This document shows, one piece after another, positions 1 through 12,087 of a stretch of 64,000 bases of DNA. Origin of the DNA: Sphagnum compactum (lineage: Eukaryota; Bryophyta; Sphagnopsida; Sphagnales); NCBI GenBank assembly GCA_965153455.1, contig OZ234495.1, positions 22,936,875 to 23,000,874 on the forward strand. The letters are read 5' to 3'. The notes under the pieces were generated by a model, which worked only from the letters and a program-made list of their open reading frames with translations, searched no databases and was not told the DNA's origin. Positions within the stretch are counted from its first letter, which is position 1. The number at the start of each line of letters is the position of its first letter. A program made the position numbers and the translations under genes.

Positions 1-2160
1 TAACCTAAGTAGGTAGACCCTTTAGGTAAACATGAGGTTTCTAAATGTACTTTAAAAATAAACATGGTCAAGACTTTGGAACTTGTTCCTTTTTTTAAAA
101 CTTTGGGGGATTTGAAAGATACTTGCAAAGTGAAGGTGGGATGGCCAAGTGAGGATGAAAAGGGGCCTTAAATTAAATGTTAGTTTACAGATATATTTTA
201 TAGTACATGTAACTTTGACCTCTTGGGTGCAAGCAAGGTAAAGTAGACAACTCACTAATCCTTGTCAAAACAAATTACATGTAGCCATGAAAATGTTTTA
301 ATGTATTGAAAAGTAGAATTTTTTTTGGTACAATAATTGACATGATGATGATCTTCCATTTTATATTTAAAATATTGAAAAATCCCATCTTGAATGTAGA
401 ATTAAGTAGAATTAGAAATATATATTTTTATTTGCACAAAATGTCTGATCTTTCAAAATGGGCTACATGTAGATGCAATATTAATTTTTAAAAATTTTCA
501 ACTTCGTGGAGCCCTAAAAAATACTTATGTGTTATCAAATTATGGATGCTATAATCATAATATATCAAATTTGTAATATGAAGTAGGCTTGAACACTAGT
601 TTGTCCCATTTAGTTTTAAACATACTTCAAACTGCTTTTATGATACCAAAGTTGTTTAAACTTTGTATCCAACTTCCCATAAATTAAATGTAGGGCCCTA
701 CAGTTTTATATTTTTACTTCAAAATATTTTGAATCTATTTTCTTGTGTTTGTATAAAAAATTATTCCATTTTTAAATTAGATTTTGAGTAGATTACCCTT
801 TTTTTGTCTACTTTACCTTGCCAACACATTGACCACCATTGAAGGTACTACAATATGCATGAGGTTAATATTTGCTTACCCCCCCCCCTTCCCAGTCTAC
901 CAACCCACCAAGGTTATGATATTGCCAATGACAAATGAGGGTATTATGTATGCATTGTGTAACCCCCTTTTCTAGCTTCATTTAATGAAGCCTTCCTTTT
1001 ACCCCTTCATGACAATATATGAAAATACATTTATGCGAGTATTGCATATAATGGACCAATCATGATGCAAGAACAATGGCCAATTTTTCACAATACCCTC
1101 ATATGGGGTCATGATAACATCGGGCACCTATTGTGAAACTTAGAAAAAAAAAGGCTAAATCCTTGCAATTTTCACATGTTGGGTAAAAAATGAAAGTGCA
1201 GTAGGGCGAGAACAAATTATAGTGACCCCCTTTGGGGCACTTTTCCATCTGCTACTAAACGTATATTTTGTATGAATTCCACAAAATGTAGTCCAATTAA
1301 TTTTGATTTTAAATTTTGGTGTTTTGGTTTTACAAATTTAATTTTCATAAAACTAATGTCATCTAATATTATTTGAAAAAAATAATAATAATGTAAAGGA
1401 AAGGAACCATGGGTATATTTTTATGTACATAATATAACATAATTCATTTTGTCGCTTCAAATTGCACTAGTATTTAATTTCATATTATTTATATATATAT
1501 ATAATCCTAAAATAAGCCCACCTCAAAACACTTGTCACATTTTATTTGCAAGTGATTGTTTTTGAAAATGTCAATTCACCACGTACTTATGATCAAGGTT
1601 GTAAAAAAACCCCATTAAAAGTATCAAAATTTTTAAATAGTTCACAAATTTGGTTTAAATTATATGAAATGACCTGTGAAATAATTAATATAAATTTCGT
1701 GAAACTTAAAAATAAATCATTTAAAAAATATATATGCATTTTTGAGCACATTTTTCTTATTTTATGATAATAAACACCCTAAGAAAAATTCAAATAAAAC
1801 AAAGAAGAGGAAAGAAACATTTACCTTTTTTTTTTCTTCTTTTGATGGTGATGGTAGCAATGATGATAACTTGTCAAACCAAAAAGATAAAGTGTAGTTA
1901 AGTTATAAGGAAATGCAGCATTGGAATATTTTGGGGCTATTTCATTTGTTTTCCTTTGATTAGAAATAAACCCAACCACTCTAGTGATTGTTAAAGTTGG
2001 GTTTCATCCCGAAATGTGAAAATCCCAATTGGTGCAGTCATGGCATTGAGTCATTTAGGCCCTATGAGAAGGAATCTCATAGCCACGCAAGTGTATACTA
2101 TGCAACACATTAGGTTCTTGGAACCTATTGTCATTAGATACTTCAGATAATCTAGAATTA
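1..2160. other. AT-rich intergenic DNA
   Basis: No gene can be supported here. The short open frames are isolated, AT-rich and lack recognisable motifs. The stretch holds homopolymer runs (for example a C run near 880) and an AT dinucleotide tract near 1490-1502. Confidence 0.6.
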
Positions 2161-2169
2161 ACCTTTTTC

Positions 2170-2431
2170 TTGGTTGGCTATATATAGCCAAAATGTTATA
2201 TTAAAAAAAAAAACTGTATCTTTTGAGATTTTCAATAGTAGCCAAATTTCAAGAAAAGAAAAATCACCATAATTCTATACATGTTTGATTAGATAACCAA
2301 AAATACAAAAAAATGTATAAAAAAATTACTTTCATATTTAGTGGTAGCCAAATTTGGCTAAATCTTCATGTGGACCACTAACACTTTGGATACAACACAA
2401 ATTTGACTCCCCAAAAAAAAAAAAAAAAAAA
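2170..2431 (+). repeat. AGCCAAA-family dispersed repeat, copy 1
   Basis: This stretch starts near TAGCCAAAA, carries AGCCAAATTTGGCTAAATCT internally and ends with TTTGACTCCCC followed by a long A run. The same order of motifs (AGCCAAAA, GGCTAAATCTT, TTGAC(C/T)CCCC, poly-A) recurs at 7061-7360. This is probably a non-autonomous transposable element. The class (MITE or SINE) is not settled because only the 7061 copy shows convincing inverted ends. Confidence 0.45.
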
Positions 2432-2885
2432 CGATTGTTTAGAATGTAATTGATTGAATATAGTAAAGTTAGTAGATGATAATTTTGATCTATATTAATG
2501 GCCTTCATGGAGTAGAGTACATAAGTATAATGATGATGAGATTATGTAATCTAAGGACTGTTCAGTACTAAGGGACTCAAGAGTAGGCCTCAAATTGGAA
2601 GGACCCATGATGAGCCCTTCACATACAAAGGCACATTTAGCACTCTCTATAAGCTTTGTTGATGTTAATGCAAGGTGTCCTCTAGGGTTGCAGGGTTCAT
2701 GATCTCCATTATCACACTTGGAAGTCCTGTAAAATCTGCCGAACTTCCTTTTGAAGTTGTTGTATGTTTTCAAAGTTTTTCACATTCAAAACAATTAGAA
2801 GGTTTCAAAATTCATTCATACTTGAAAGATCACATTTTGGTTTGAGTTTTATTTAATTTTTTTTATAATACTTGTCATTATAATG

Positions 2886-3094
2886 GTGCGTTCACACTTG
2901 ATGTTAAATCAATGTTAAATGAAAATCTAGATGGCGTCCTAGTTGGCACCCAATGTTAAATGGGCGACAACTTAATGTTAAATGAATGTTAGTTTAACAT
3001 AAAATTTTCACGATAAGTAAGTTTAAGTCTTAAATGACTAATATGGTGTTAAGGGACTCAACACTATTGTCACTAACACCAAGTGTGAATGCAC
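2886..3094. mobile_element. MITE-like element with terminal inverted repeats
   Basis: The left end GTGCGTTCACACTTGATGTT matches the reverse complement of the right end (3074-3094), GTGCATTCACACTTGGTGTT, at 18 of 20 bases. The ~210-bp interior is non-coding and repeats AATGTTAAAT several times. No clear target-site duplication is visible, so the superfamily is unassigned. Confidence 0.55.
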
Positions 3095-5384
3095 TTTTAA
3101 AGTGTCATATTAGGATGCATGCATTTAACATTAGTGTCATGTCAAAAAATCTCTTTTTGTTTTTTTGGCTCACAAAGCTTGGGATTTAATTTTTGGCAAA
3201 CACTTTTTCTCTCCACTTTTATGAGCTCAATCTTGTCATCTTTGCTTGATTTTGGCTCAAAGTTTGGCTAAAAGACTTTTCAATGTATAAATTTTGAATT
3301 CAATAGTTGGTCTTGTAATCCCATTCATGGAAAAATTAGATTGGATTGGATTGGATTGGGTTGGATTTTTAATTGATTCTTCAAGGAAAAGTAATTCCGG
3401 TATAGCAAGGCCTTAGGTTCTTAAGAGTTATAAATGTTAAAATAAGGATTGTATTTAGTCTCAATGAATATCTCTTGAGTTTTTGGATCAAATTCTAAAT
3501 ATTGAAGCCCCTTTTACATGATACTATATCACAAAGAATACCATTATATGTCATAAGTTTGGTACTAATTTAATTATTAGTTTTGGAAATGTCAAAATTT
3601 CTAGCAATTATTATTATTTAAATGGAAATTTTATAGAAATTATTAATGTGAGAAAAATATAAAAATTGGTGAAAAACCCGGAGCTTCTTGCTTTAGGTTA
3701 GTCCACCATTGCAAAGTGCATATCCAATAATTGATAACATCTTTATATCTTATAACTTGGTGGGAAATATTATGTCTATGCCTTTTTGCAAAAAGAAATA
3801 ATAAAAAAGGTTGTAAAAGGTCTCATTATGTTAAAGGCTTAGGGTCCATAGAACTTACCAAAGAAGCTACCGATATATATATTGCAAATTTTTCATAAAT
3901 TATTAATATTTTTTTGGCCAAAGTGCATGGTTGTTTATGAAAAATAAATAAATTATTCAGCACCCAAGAGCCAAACTTATATACTTTGGAACATTGGGCA
4001 CTCTCCCCCAATAGAAGCACCTCTTTGGACCCCTAGTTGCAAAATAGAAACAAATGTGGCCCTCCCCCTCCCCCTTATGACCCACCTTTTCATTTTATAT
4101 ACATGAGAATTGAACTTTGGGCAAACCATATGTGATAAATCTGAGGTGGTATTGGGAACAAGTTGAGGAACCCTTTGAGAACCCCATGGGAATAGGATGG
4201 GAACACATTGGGAACAAGGGAAAAAATGTTTGTCACCATTATTTTTGGCCTAAAGTTAATGATAATGGCACAAACCTTGGGACACAATAGTCTAAAGATG
4301 GGACTTCTACAATGTTTAGAAGTAATCCAAAATGACGATGAAACCCTAATAAGCCCAAATAAAGATGGAACCCTAATAAAACCCTAATAACAAAGCTCTC
4401 TATCATCAAAGAAGGAGAAAAAAAAAAACAAAGAGAGAGGACCCAAGTCTGAGCCAAAATTTAAAAAAAAAAACACAGAACCTAAACCCTAAAAACACAA
4501 AACCTAAAATGGGTCACTAAGGGCCAAAGGAACAAATTATGTTTCAGAGCACCCAAAAACATTTAGGGTTGAGGTGAACTTTAACCATGGTACCAGGGTC
4601 CAGTTTAGGTGCTGGTTAAACTTACCCAAGCCCACCCAAGGTTAGAGAGCAGCATCTAAACCCTAGCACCAAGAAGTTACAACTTACAGCACCAGCAGCT
4701 AAATAAATAAATAAATAAATAATTAATTAATTAATCAATTAATTAATTAGCAGCTACAGAGATGAATAAATTTAAAGATAGATAGAACACATAATAATAA
4801 ATAAATACAGGAGTGGAAAAAAAAAAGGGGGTATGTAATTATTATTATTATTTATTTATTATTTATGCAATTTTATTTATTATTAATGCATTATTTTTTC
4901 CTCTTGGATGACAGTGCTTGGGTGATGGCTATTAATGCAACACCAGCCAGCATTAAATCCTTACCTATCACAATTTAATACCACCCCCCCCCACTGACCC
5001 CTCACCAACTCACCCCCTCTCTCTTTCTCACTCATTTCTATAATAATAAGTGTGAATGTACCAGGGCTTATTTATTTATTTATTTATTTAAAATGTTTTA
5101 TTACAATTTTTAATTTTTAATTTTTAAATTTTTTGGGTGGTTTTTCAAAGATTGGCAAAATTTTCCAATTTTTTAGTGCTTTTGTTAGTAAGATTGTTGC
5201 CTCTTTCACCCCTACACTGGAACTCTACTAACCAGTGCTTGTTTTTACTGGCAAAATCTCGCCAAAAAGCGAAACTTAAAATTTAAACAATAAAAAAAGA
5301 AGTGATTTTTGTAGGTTTTCAGTTGCCATAATAAGTGGGAAAAAAGAATTTTAAAAAGTCGCAATATTCATATATGTATATATA
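3095..5384. other. Intergenic DNA with simple repeats
   Basis: No gene is supported. The stretch contains GGATT-type repeats near 3340-3370 and a long AAAT/TTAA microsatellite around 4700-4752. Plant-type AAACCCTAA motifs lie between 4480 and 4670, where they are common near promoters but also in plain intergenic DNA. Confidence 0.5.
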
Positions 5385-5535
5385 TTTGTTTTTCATTGTA
5401 TAGCCAAAAATATAGAAGGATGATTAAAGATTTGTACTATATATATTTCTGAATTATAGCCAGATTTGGCTAAATCTTCCTTGGGATAATTGCCATTTCT
5501 TTTACATCTTCCTATGGATGGATGATTGCCACGTT
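5385..5535 (-). repeat. AGCCAAA-family dispersed repeat, inverted copy
   Basis: The reverse complement contains GGCAATCATCC, CCCAAGGAAGATTTAGCCAA and CATCCTTCTATATTTTTGGC in that order. These blocks match the plus-strand copies at 47780-47935 and 52790-52925, so this is an inverted member of the same dispersed family. Confidence 0.5.
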
Positions 5536-5680
5536 GACTACAAACAAAAATTCCATTAAAAAAAGGAAAAAAACACTGCCCGTAACATTACATATGCCCC
5601 ATAAGTGTTATAATGCAAGTCAATACAAAGAGTGTATAACTCTGCTGCAATTCTTTTTCTCCCAATCTGCCCTTTGCCCC

Positions 5681-5905
5681 CATTTATTTTTTCACATTTC
5701 TTGAACTATTTTGGGTCCATTTATTTTTTCACATTTCTTGAACTATTTTGGGTCCATTTATTTTTTCACATTTCTTGAACTATTTTGGGTCCATTTATTT
5801 TTTCACATTTCTTGAACTATTTTGGGTCCATTTATTTTTTCACATTTCTTGAACCATTTTGGGTCCGTTGTTTTTTCACATTTCTTGAACTATTTTGGGT
5901 CCATG
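5681..5905. repeat. 37-bp minisatellite, about six units
   Basis: A unit containing TTTTTTCACATTTCTTGAAC and TATTTTGGGTCCATT repeats head to tail with a 37-bp period from 5681 to about 5903. The first five units are nearly identical; the last is shortened and more diverged. Confidence 0.9.
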
Positions 5906-7060
5906 TTAAAAAACATGTTTTGGGCATGTTAGGGGGGCGCTAGGCAACACGTAACATGTTACAAAGCCCCTTGTTGGCCTGTGGTACCTGACATGTTGTT
6001 ACGTGTCCCTTGGTACTCGTAACATGGGAGGTTATGGGTGCAAAACACGACAACGTGTAAAAAAACAAAATAGGGCAAAGGGCTTTTAAATTTTTTAAAA
6101 AAGAAAATAAACTTTAAATTAAATTTCTTTTTGTAATTTTCAAAGATTGGCAAAATTTTCTAATTTTTTAGTTTTAAAAAAAAAGTTTTAAAATTTTTTT
6201 TCAATTTTTTTTCAAATATTTTTGTTGCCCCATTGTGAAAATTTATAAAAAAAAAGAGAAGCTGAGGGTATTATGATAAAAAGCCCCAAAATTTAATTTG
6301 AATTGCTTATAAGCATTATTATTACAAATATCCCATGATTACACTAAATTAGGGTATTTGAGTCCAAAATTTAGCATCTCTCGGGGTTTAATAATAATAA
6401 TAAGGCCACTAAGTTAAGAGGCCTCCTCACTCAAGAATGTGAAGGTGTAAATTTTTTATGTAGGTGCTTGTTCTAACAAGTATTCTCTCCAATATTCAAT
6501 AATTTTCTTTCACAATGTTTTGTTCTCTTGAGTTTTTGAAAATGAAAATATCAACATTTCTGAAAAAATAAATAAAAATTCACAAAATATTTTGTAATTT
6601 TATTTTTTAAAATAAAAAATTCAAAATTTCTTGGAAAAAAAATTAATTCACAAATTTTGTTATTTGATTTTTTAAAAAAATAAAAAAAATTCAACATTTC
6701 TGAAAATAATAATACAATTGGTGTTGCAAGTTGCAACCTACAAAGGTAGAGTAGAGTGTTGTTTTTCTTTGGAATAAAGTGTTTTGCAGGTTATCAGCCA
6801 AATTTCATTCTCTTGGCTCCACAATTGCACCAAGGTTAAGAGAGTAGTACCATGGCAAGCTTTGATTAATTTTGAAATTTTTATTTTGACAAAAAAAATT
6901 AATTCTCAAGAAGATATAGTTTTCCTTCACAAATTTTCTGTTATTTAATTTTTAACAAAAAATAATTTCACCATTTCTGAAAATAATATGATTAGCCAAT
7001 AATGTGTGGAAGCTGCCAGCCAGGGTAGTAAGAGTATTGAATTCTCCACTATACAGTCTT
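5906..7060. other. AT-rich intergenic DNA
   Basis: No gene is seen. There are several near-copies of AAATTCAACATTTCTGAAAA around 6545-6710 and again near 6970, and low-complexity A/T runs. The short minus-strand frames here are lysine/phenylalanine rich, as expected from AT-rich DNA. Confidence 0.5.
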
Positions 7061-7360
7061 TTTTTTTTTGGGGGGGTAGCTATAAATAGCCAAAAAGCTA
7101 TATTAAAAAAAATAAAAGTGCTAAAATCAAGTGCTGTTTAAAGAATTCAATAGCCAGAATTTGAACCAAATGAATGAAAGTGGCCAAATTTCTTTATTAC
7201 TTCATTCAAGTAGGTAGCCAAAAATGTAGAAGGGCGTGTTTTTTAAAAAGTAAAAAATAATTTCCATGTCTAGCTTGTAGAAAAAAAATTGGCTAAATCT
7301 TAATGTGTGCCATCACCATTTTGGCTACATCATAAAATTGACCCCCCAAAAAAAAAAAAA
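7061..7360 (+). mobile_element. AGCCAAA-family element with inverted ends
   Basis: The left end is a T run followed by GGGGGGGTAGCTATAAATAG and CCAAAA. The right end, read on the other strand, is a T run followed by GGGGGGTCAATTTTATGATG and TAGCCAAAA. The ends are therefore imperfect inverted repeats of about 35-40 bp. The interior matches the 2170-2431 copy. This fits a ~300-bp MITE; the flanking duplication is not clear. Confidence 0.5.
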
Positions 7361-7463
7361 CACACATTGTCACACTATACAAATTATTATTCTGCTAAAT
7401 AGTGTGATTGAAGTGGCATTTCCATTAAACCTCCAGACAACAACAACCACCACCACCACCACC

Positions 7464-7622
7464 CATTAGCCAGAAACAAAAAAATTAGCCAAAAATACAA
7501 AAATAATTAGCCAAAACTACAAAAGCATTAGCCAGAACTACAAAAAGCATTAGCCAGAACTACAAAACTATTAGCCAAAACTACAAAATTGGTAGCCAAA
7601 ACTACAAAACTATTAGCCAATA
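7464..7622. repeat. Short tandem array of TTAGCCAAAACTACAAAA
   Basis: About eight units of 18-22 bp, consensus ATTAGCCAAAACTACAAAA, lie head to tail, preceded by a CAC run near 7445-7463. The AGCCAAAA core is the one that marks the neighbouring dispersed family, so the array may have grown from an end of that element. Confidence 0.85.
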
Positions 7623-8340
7623 TAGAAGTTTGCACTAGAGAAGTTTGCAATGCTAATTTGAGCTTCTTCCCCTTCTTCATGTGTGCAACAACAGTTTGTG
7701 ATAATTTTGTGGTTTTGTTTGTTCTCATTCATATTCTTCTTCACATTTTTGTCACATTCATTGCAACAAAGTTGTTGTTGCAAGTTGCTGCTGCATTCTT
7801 TTTCTTCTTCTTCGTCATCATCAGCAGTAGCAGTAGCAACTCCTACACTCAATCATTCTTTATTGCAAGTCTTTCTTTCTTTCTTTCTTTGTTGCAAACC
7901 CACCTGCGCACAGCAGCATTCTTTGAAGCTGTTGTGCAGCAGGAGTTGTAGAGATCAAATACAACTCTTGTTGTGGGCTTGCAGAAGAAGGAGAAGAAGA
8001 TCCAGAGGTGTTGGGGGTGTGGTGGGAGATCAGTCCCTAGCTGTCTTGTTGTAGCTTGAGGAAGATCCGGAACTGGGTGGTGGTGGTGGTGGTGTTCTGT
8101 GGTGGTGTAGATTCTTGGAAGCTTTGGGTGGGTCTTTTTGTGTGTAATGTAAATGTTTCATCTTTGTTGCAACGGAGACTGTGATCTTCTCGTGGATGTT
8201 GCAGTAGTACTGAGAAGAAGCTCTAGTTGCTGGATCTGCTGAAGCTCACCTTCTGCTGCTGCTGCTGCTGCTGCTGAGTACTATAGGAGCTAGAGTCTCA
8301 CTGTACTTAAATTACATCTTTCTTTCTTTTCCTCAACAAG
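7623..8340 (+). promoter_or_regulatory. Upstream region and leader of the PAL gene
   Basis: This region must hold the PAL promoter and 5' leader, but I cannot place the transcription start. It is rich in CTT/GAA, GGT and CTG runs, including a perfect (CTG)8 at 8253-8276. No unambiguous TATA box or canonical AC element (ACCTACC type) is visible. Several open frames overlap here on both strands, but they follow the trinucleotide runs and are not supported as genes. Confidence 0.4.
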
Positions 8341-10920
8341 ATGTTGATGAACAAAAGAGCAAAGGTGGTAGTAGATGGAGAGGTTACTGCAATCCAGACA
8401 CAGCTGACGGCTGCTGCAGCTCTATCAGCTCTCACGGAAGGAGGAAGCCATGATGATGGTCTGCATGGACAGGAGAAGCAACAGTTGCTGCAGTTTTGCA
8501 TCGGAGAACATGATCAGCAGCAGCGCCTGCGGACTGTACACCAGCAGGATCCGCTCAACTGGGGGAAGACAGCAGCAGCAATGCAAGGAAGCCATTTGGA
8601 GGAAGTGAAGCAGATGGTGCAAACCTACTACAACTGCAGCAAGGTGGTGTTGGAAGGATCCGACCTCACAGTCGCGCATGTCGCTGCGGTTGCTCGTCGT
8701 CCCGAGGCAGTGCAGGTGGTACTGAACGCGGAAGTCGCCAAGTCTCGTGTCGATGATAGCTCCAACTGGGTACTCCATCACGCCATGAAGGGCACAGACA
8801 CATACGGCGTCACTACAGGATTCGGAGCCACTTCGCACAGAAGGACAAACCAAGGAGCAGAGCTTCAGAAAGAGCTTATCCGCTTCCTGAATGCTGGCGT
8901 GGTGGGGAAGAAGAAGCAGCAGGGAGACGAATTGGGTCGTGCTGATAATGAGAACAACAACACGTTGTCATCATCCACTACCAGAGCTGCCATGCTTGTG
9001 CGCACCAACACCTTGATGCAAGGATACTCAGGTATCCGCTGGGAGATTCTAGAGGCAATAGGGAAGCTCCTCAACAGCAACATCACACCACAGCTTCCTC
9101 TTCGAGGCACCATTTCCTCGTCTGGGGATTTGGTACCACTTTCCTACATTGCAGGCTACTTGATTGCAAGACCCAATGCAAGAGCCATCACAGCACAAGG
9201 CAAAGAAGTGGAAGCAGAAGAAGGACTGAAGCTTGCAGGAGTGGAGAAACCCTTCCAGCTACAACCCAAAGAAGGACTTGCCCTGGTAAACGGAACAGCA
9301 GTAGGATCAGCATTAGCTTCTACTGTGTGCTTTGATGCCAACATCCTTGCAATTCTTGCAGAAGTTCTCTCCGCTGTTTTTTGTGAAGTAATGCAAGGAA
9401 AACCGGAGTTTGCAGATCCCTTGACTCACAAACTCAAGCATCATCCTGGACAAATAGAAGCAGCAGCGATGATGGAATGGGTTCTTGATGGAAGCTCGTA
9501 TATGAAACAAGCAAAGATGCAAGAAACCATGGATCCTTTGAAGAAACCTAAACAAGATCGCTATGCACTTCGCACTTCTCCCCAATGGCTTGGTCCTCAG
9601 ATCGAAGTTATTCGAGCTGCAACTCATTCAATCCAGCGAGAGATTAACTCCGTGAACGACAATCCCTTGATCGATGTTTCTCGTGATCGTGCATTGCATG
9701 GGGGAAACTTTCAAGGAACTCCCATTGGTGTTTCCATGGATAACTTGCGTCTCGCCATCGCTGCAATTGGGAAACTCATGTTTGCACAATTCTCAGAGCT
9801 CGTGAATGACTACTACAACAACGGGTTGCCTTCCAATCTCAGCGGTGGACCTAATCCTAGTTTGGATTACGGCATGAAAGGAGGAGAGATTGCGATGGCT
9901 TCTTACACTTCTGAGCTTTTGTTTCTTGCGAATCCTGTGACTACCCATGTGCAAAGTGCGGAGCAACATAACCAGGATGTGAACTCTTTGGGTCTCGTTT
10001 CTGCTCGGAAATCCGCTGAAGCTGTGGAGATTTTGAAGCTCATGTCTGCTACTTTCCTTGTTGCTCTTTGTCAAGCTGTCGATCTGCGTCACCTTGAAGA
10101 GATCTTGCAGGCTACCGTGAAGCAAGTGGTTTCTCAAGTCGCTAAGAAAACCTTGACCACTGGGAGTAATGGTGTTCTTCTTCCTTCCAGATTCTGTGAA
10201 AAGGAGCTCTTGCAGGTAAGACAGAAAAACACATGCATGCTTGTCTGTTTGTTTGTTTGTTAGCGAGACTGAGTTTGGTTGTTTCTTCTGAGCTTTTGGG
10301 GCTTTGGTGCTCAGTTGAGTCTTTGTACTTGTTTTTTTTTTTGTTTTTGGGGAGTAGGAGGTGACATTTTCATGATTCCCGACATTCATTTTGTGGGAAA
10401 TTTTGCTCTGGGGTTTGAAAATGATGGTGGTGTTGCACAGGTTGTTGATCATCAACCAGTGTTCACTTACGTGGATGATCCCACCAGCATGACATATCCC
10501 TTGATGCAAAAGCTAAGGCAAGTCCTAGTGGAGCATGCACTGAAACACAGCAGCAGTGACGGCGAGGAATTGGATGGAGGAGGAAGCTCCTCAAATATCA
10601 TCTTCAGCAAAATTCCAGTTTTTGAGGAGGAGCTAAAAATGCAGCTTGAGAAAGAGGTACCCGAAGCTCGGGAAGTTTACGACAAGGGAGCTTCACCCAT
10701 TCCCAACAGGATCAAAGATTGTCGGTCATATCCTCTCTACCAATTTGTTCGTCACGAGCTTGGCACTTGTTTGTTAACAGGTCAAAAAACCCAATCTCCT
10801 GGCGAAGATTTTGAGACAATCTATGATGCAATTTCAGAGGGAAAATTGGTCACACCATTGCTGAAGGTTCTCGAAAACTGGAACTTGCAACCGGGTCCAT
10901 TTCCTAGTTCTTGCACATGA
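8341..10920 (+). CDS. PAL: Phenylalanine ammonia-lyase, two exons
   Basis: PAL deaminates L-phenylalanine to trans-cinnamate, the entry step of the phenylpropanoid pathway, as a cytosolic tetramer. Exon 1 is 8341-10215 and exon 2 is 10441-10920, joined by a GT-AG phase-0 intron (10216-10440), giving 784 residues, longer than the usual 700-740. Visible hallmarks: Tyr155 in [16 protein letters not shown], Phe182-Leu183 in LIRFLNAG (Phe favours phenylalanine over tyrosine), the MIO region [17 protein letters not shown] (residues 256-272), [14 protein letters not shown] with Tyr408, NDNPL (439-443) and HNQDVNSLG. The C-terminal shielding region and the [14 protein letters not shown] block lie in exon 2. 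The MIO triad is Ser260-Ser261-Gly262 instead of Ala-Ser-Gly. The extra length comes from a Gln/Ala-rich N-terminus and a longer loop after LIRFLNAG. The ATG at 8341 is the first that opens the frame. Exon 1 lacks an interruption at LIRFLNAG, where angiosperm PAL genes carry their intron. The family call is certain; the exact N-terminus less so. Confidence 0.96.
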
Positions 10921-11085
10921 CTTGCACAAATTAGCAACAGCCAACAACTGAACTTATTTTGGATTTTGTGATTTGTTCTTGATGGAATTCAGAGCTTCAG
11001 TTTAAGCTTCAAAGCTTTTCTGCACTTTGCTCTTCTGACCCACTCAGTACATACTGAAAAAGTTGTGAAAAATTGTGTTTGGTTT

Positions 11086-11480
11086 CATGAGCTCATGGAA
11101 TGAGCTTGTAAGTAAAAAAAGGGGTTTTTGGTCTGATGTGCCCGCAGAATGAGCTTGTAAGTGAAAAAATGGGCCAAAATGGGTTTTGGTTTGATGTGCT
11201 CACAGAATGAGCTTGTAAGTGAAAAAATGCGCCAAAATGGGTTTTGGTTTGATGTGCTGACAGAATGAGCTTGTAAGTGAAAAGATGGGCCAAAATGGGT
11301 TTTGGTTTGATGTGCTCACATAATGAGCTTGCAAGTGAAAAAATGGGGCCAAAAAGGGTTTTGGTTTGATGTGCTCACAGAATGAACTTGTTTTTCAAAG
11401 CAAAAGAACAAGCTTGTAAGTGAAAAAATGGACCAAAAATGGAGCTTGTTTCGATGAAGTTACAAGATGAGCTTATGGGT
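11086..11480. repeat. 58-bp minisatellite downstream of PAL
   Basis: Units beginning AGAATGAGCTTGTAAGTGAA occur at 11146, 11204, 11262, 11320 and 11379, a 58-59 bp period, with a degenerate unit on each side. The array starts about 170 bp after the PAL stop codon, so it may fall within the 3' untranslated region or just beyond it. Confidence 0.9.
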
Positions 11481-11489
11481 TTTGGTTTG

Positions 11490-12087
11490 ATGAGTACATG
11501 GAATGGGAATTGTGTGTTTTCTTCTTATCCTTGATGGGCTTCTTCTTGATTGCAGTTTGGGTACACTTGACCCAAAGATTTTTGCTTTGTAGTTGTAAGC
11601 TTGACAATGGAATCTGTGTTTCCAGTAGTTTTGTCATGCTGAAAGCCTGAGATGTGGGCTATGGAACAAGGGGTTTTGACTTCTGACACGAGGGTTTTGC
11701 CATTTTTCAGTTGGAAAGTTTGGTGAGTACACAGGAAACATGTGGGTGGGGGGGCTATTTAGAGAAAGATGGTTATTAGTTGTGAATAATGCATAAAAAG
11801 GGATGGGGGAGAGAGGAGTGGGGGCAAAGAGTTTTCAGTGTGTTATTATTAGAGAGGAGGTGTGTTGGAGATAGTCTGGTTGTTTGCTTATTTATGCCAG
11901 GTACCTTTTGATGCATCATCTTTGCTAAATGTGAACTGTGAAGAAGTTGTTGGATCTATAATTGTAGTGACAACTTTATGTGCATGTGCAGCAATAACTC
12001 TCTTCATAAATCACTTGTACAATGTTCAACTACTTCTCTTAACATACAAATGGCATCTGCATCTAGACAATAGAGTTATTCGTAAAA
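11490..12087. other. Intergenic DNA after the PAL gene
   Basis: No gene is supported. The sequence is G/T rich close to PAL and becomes ordinary intergenic DNA. A small plus-strand frame crosses 11862-12161 but runs into the repeat at 12088 and has no recognisable motif. Confidence 0.45.

Noticed and set aside
2495-2773. 92-codon minus-strand frame (KCDNGDHEPCNPRGHLALT)
   Set aside because: No family match, no splice context, and it is isolated in AT-rich repeats. It might be a fragment, but nothing supports it.
7589-8054. Overlapping 120-123 codon frames upstream of PAL
   Set aside because: They are driven by CTT, GTT and GCA runs in the PAL upstream region and encode low-complexity Phe/Ser/Leu stretches in more than one frame at once.
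8425-8853. Minus-strand frame opposite PAL exon 1
   Set aside because: Antisense shadow of PAL codons, with no recognisable domain.
9793-10509. 238-codon minus-strand frame across the PAL intron
   Set aside because: It is antisense to highly conserved PAL exons and has no motif; it is a shadow of the coding strand.
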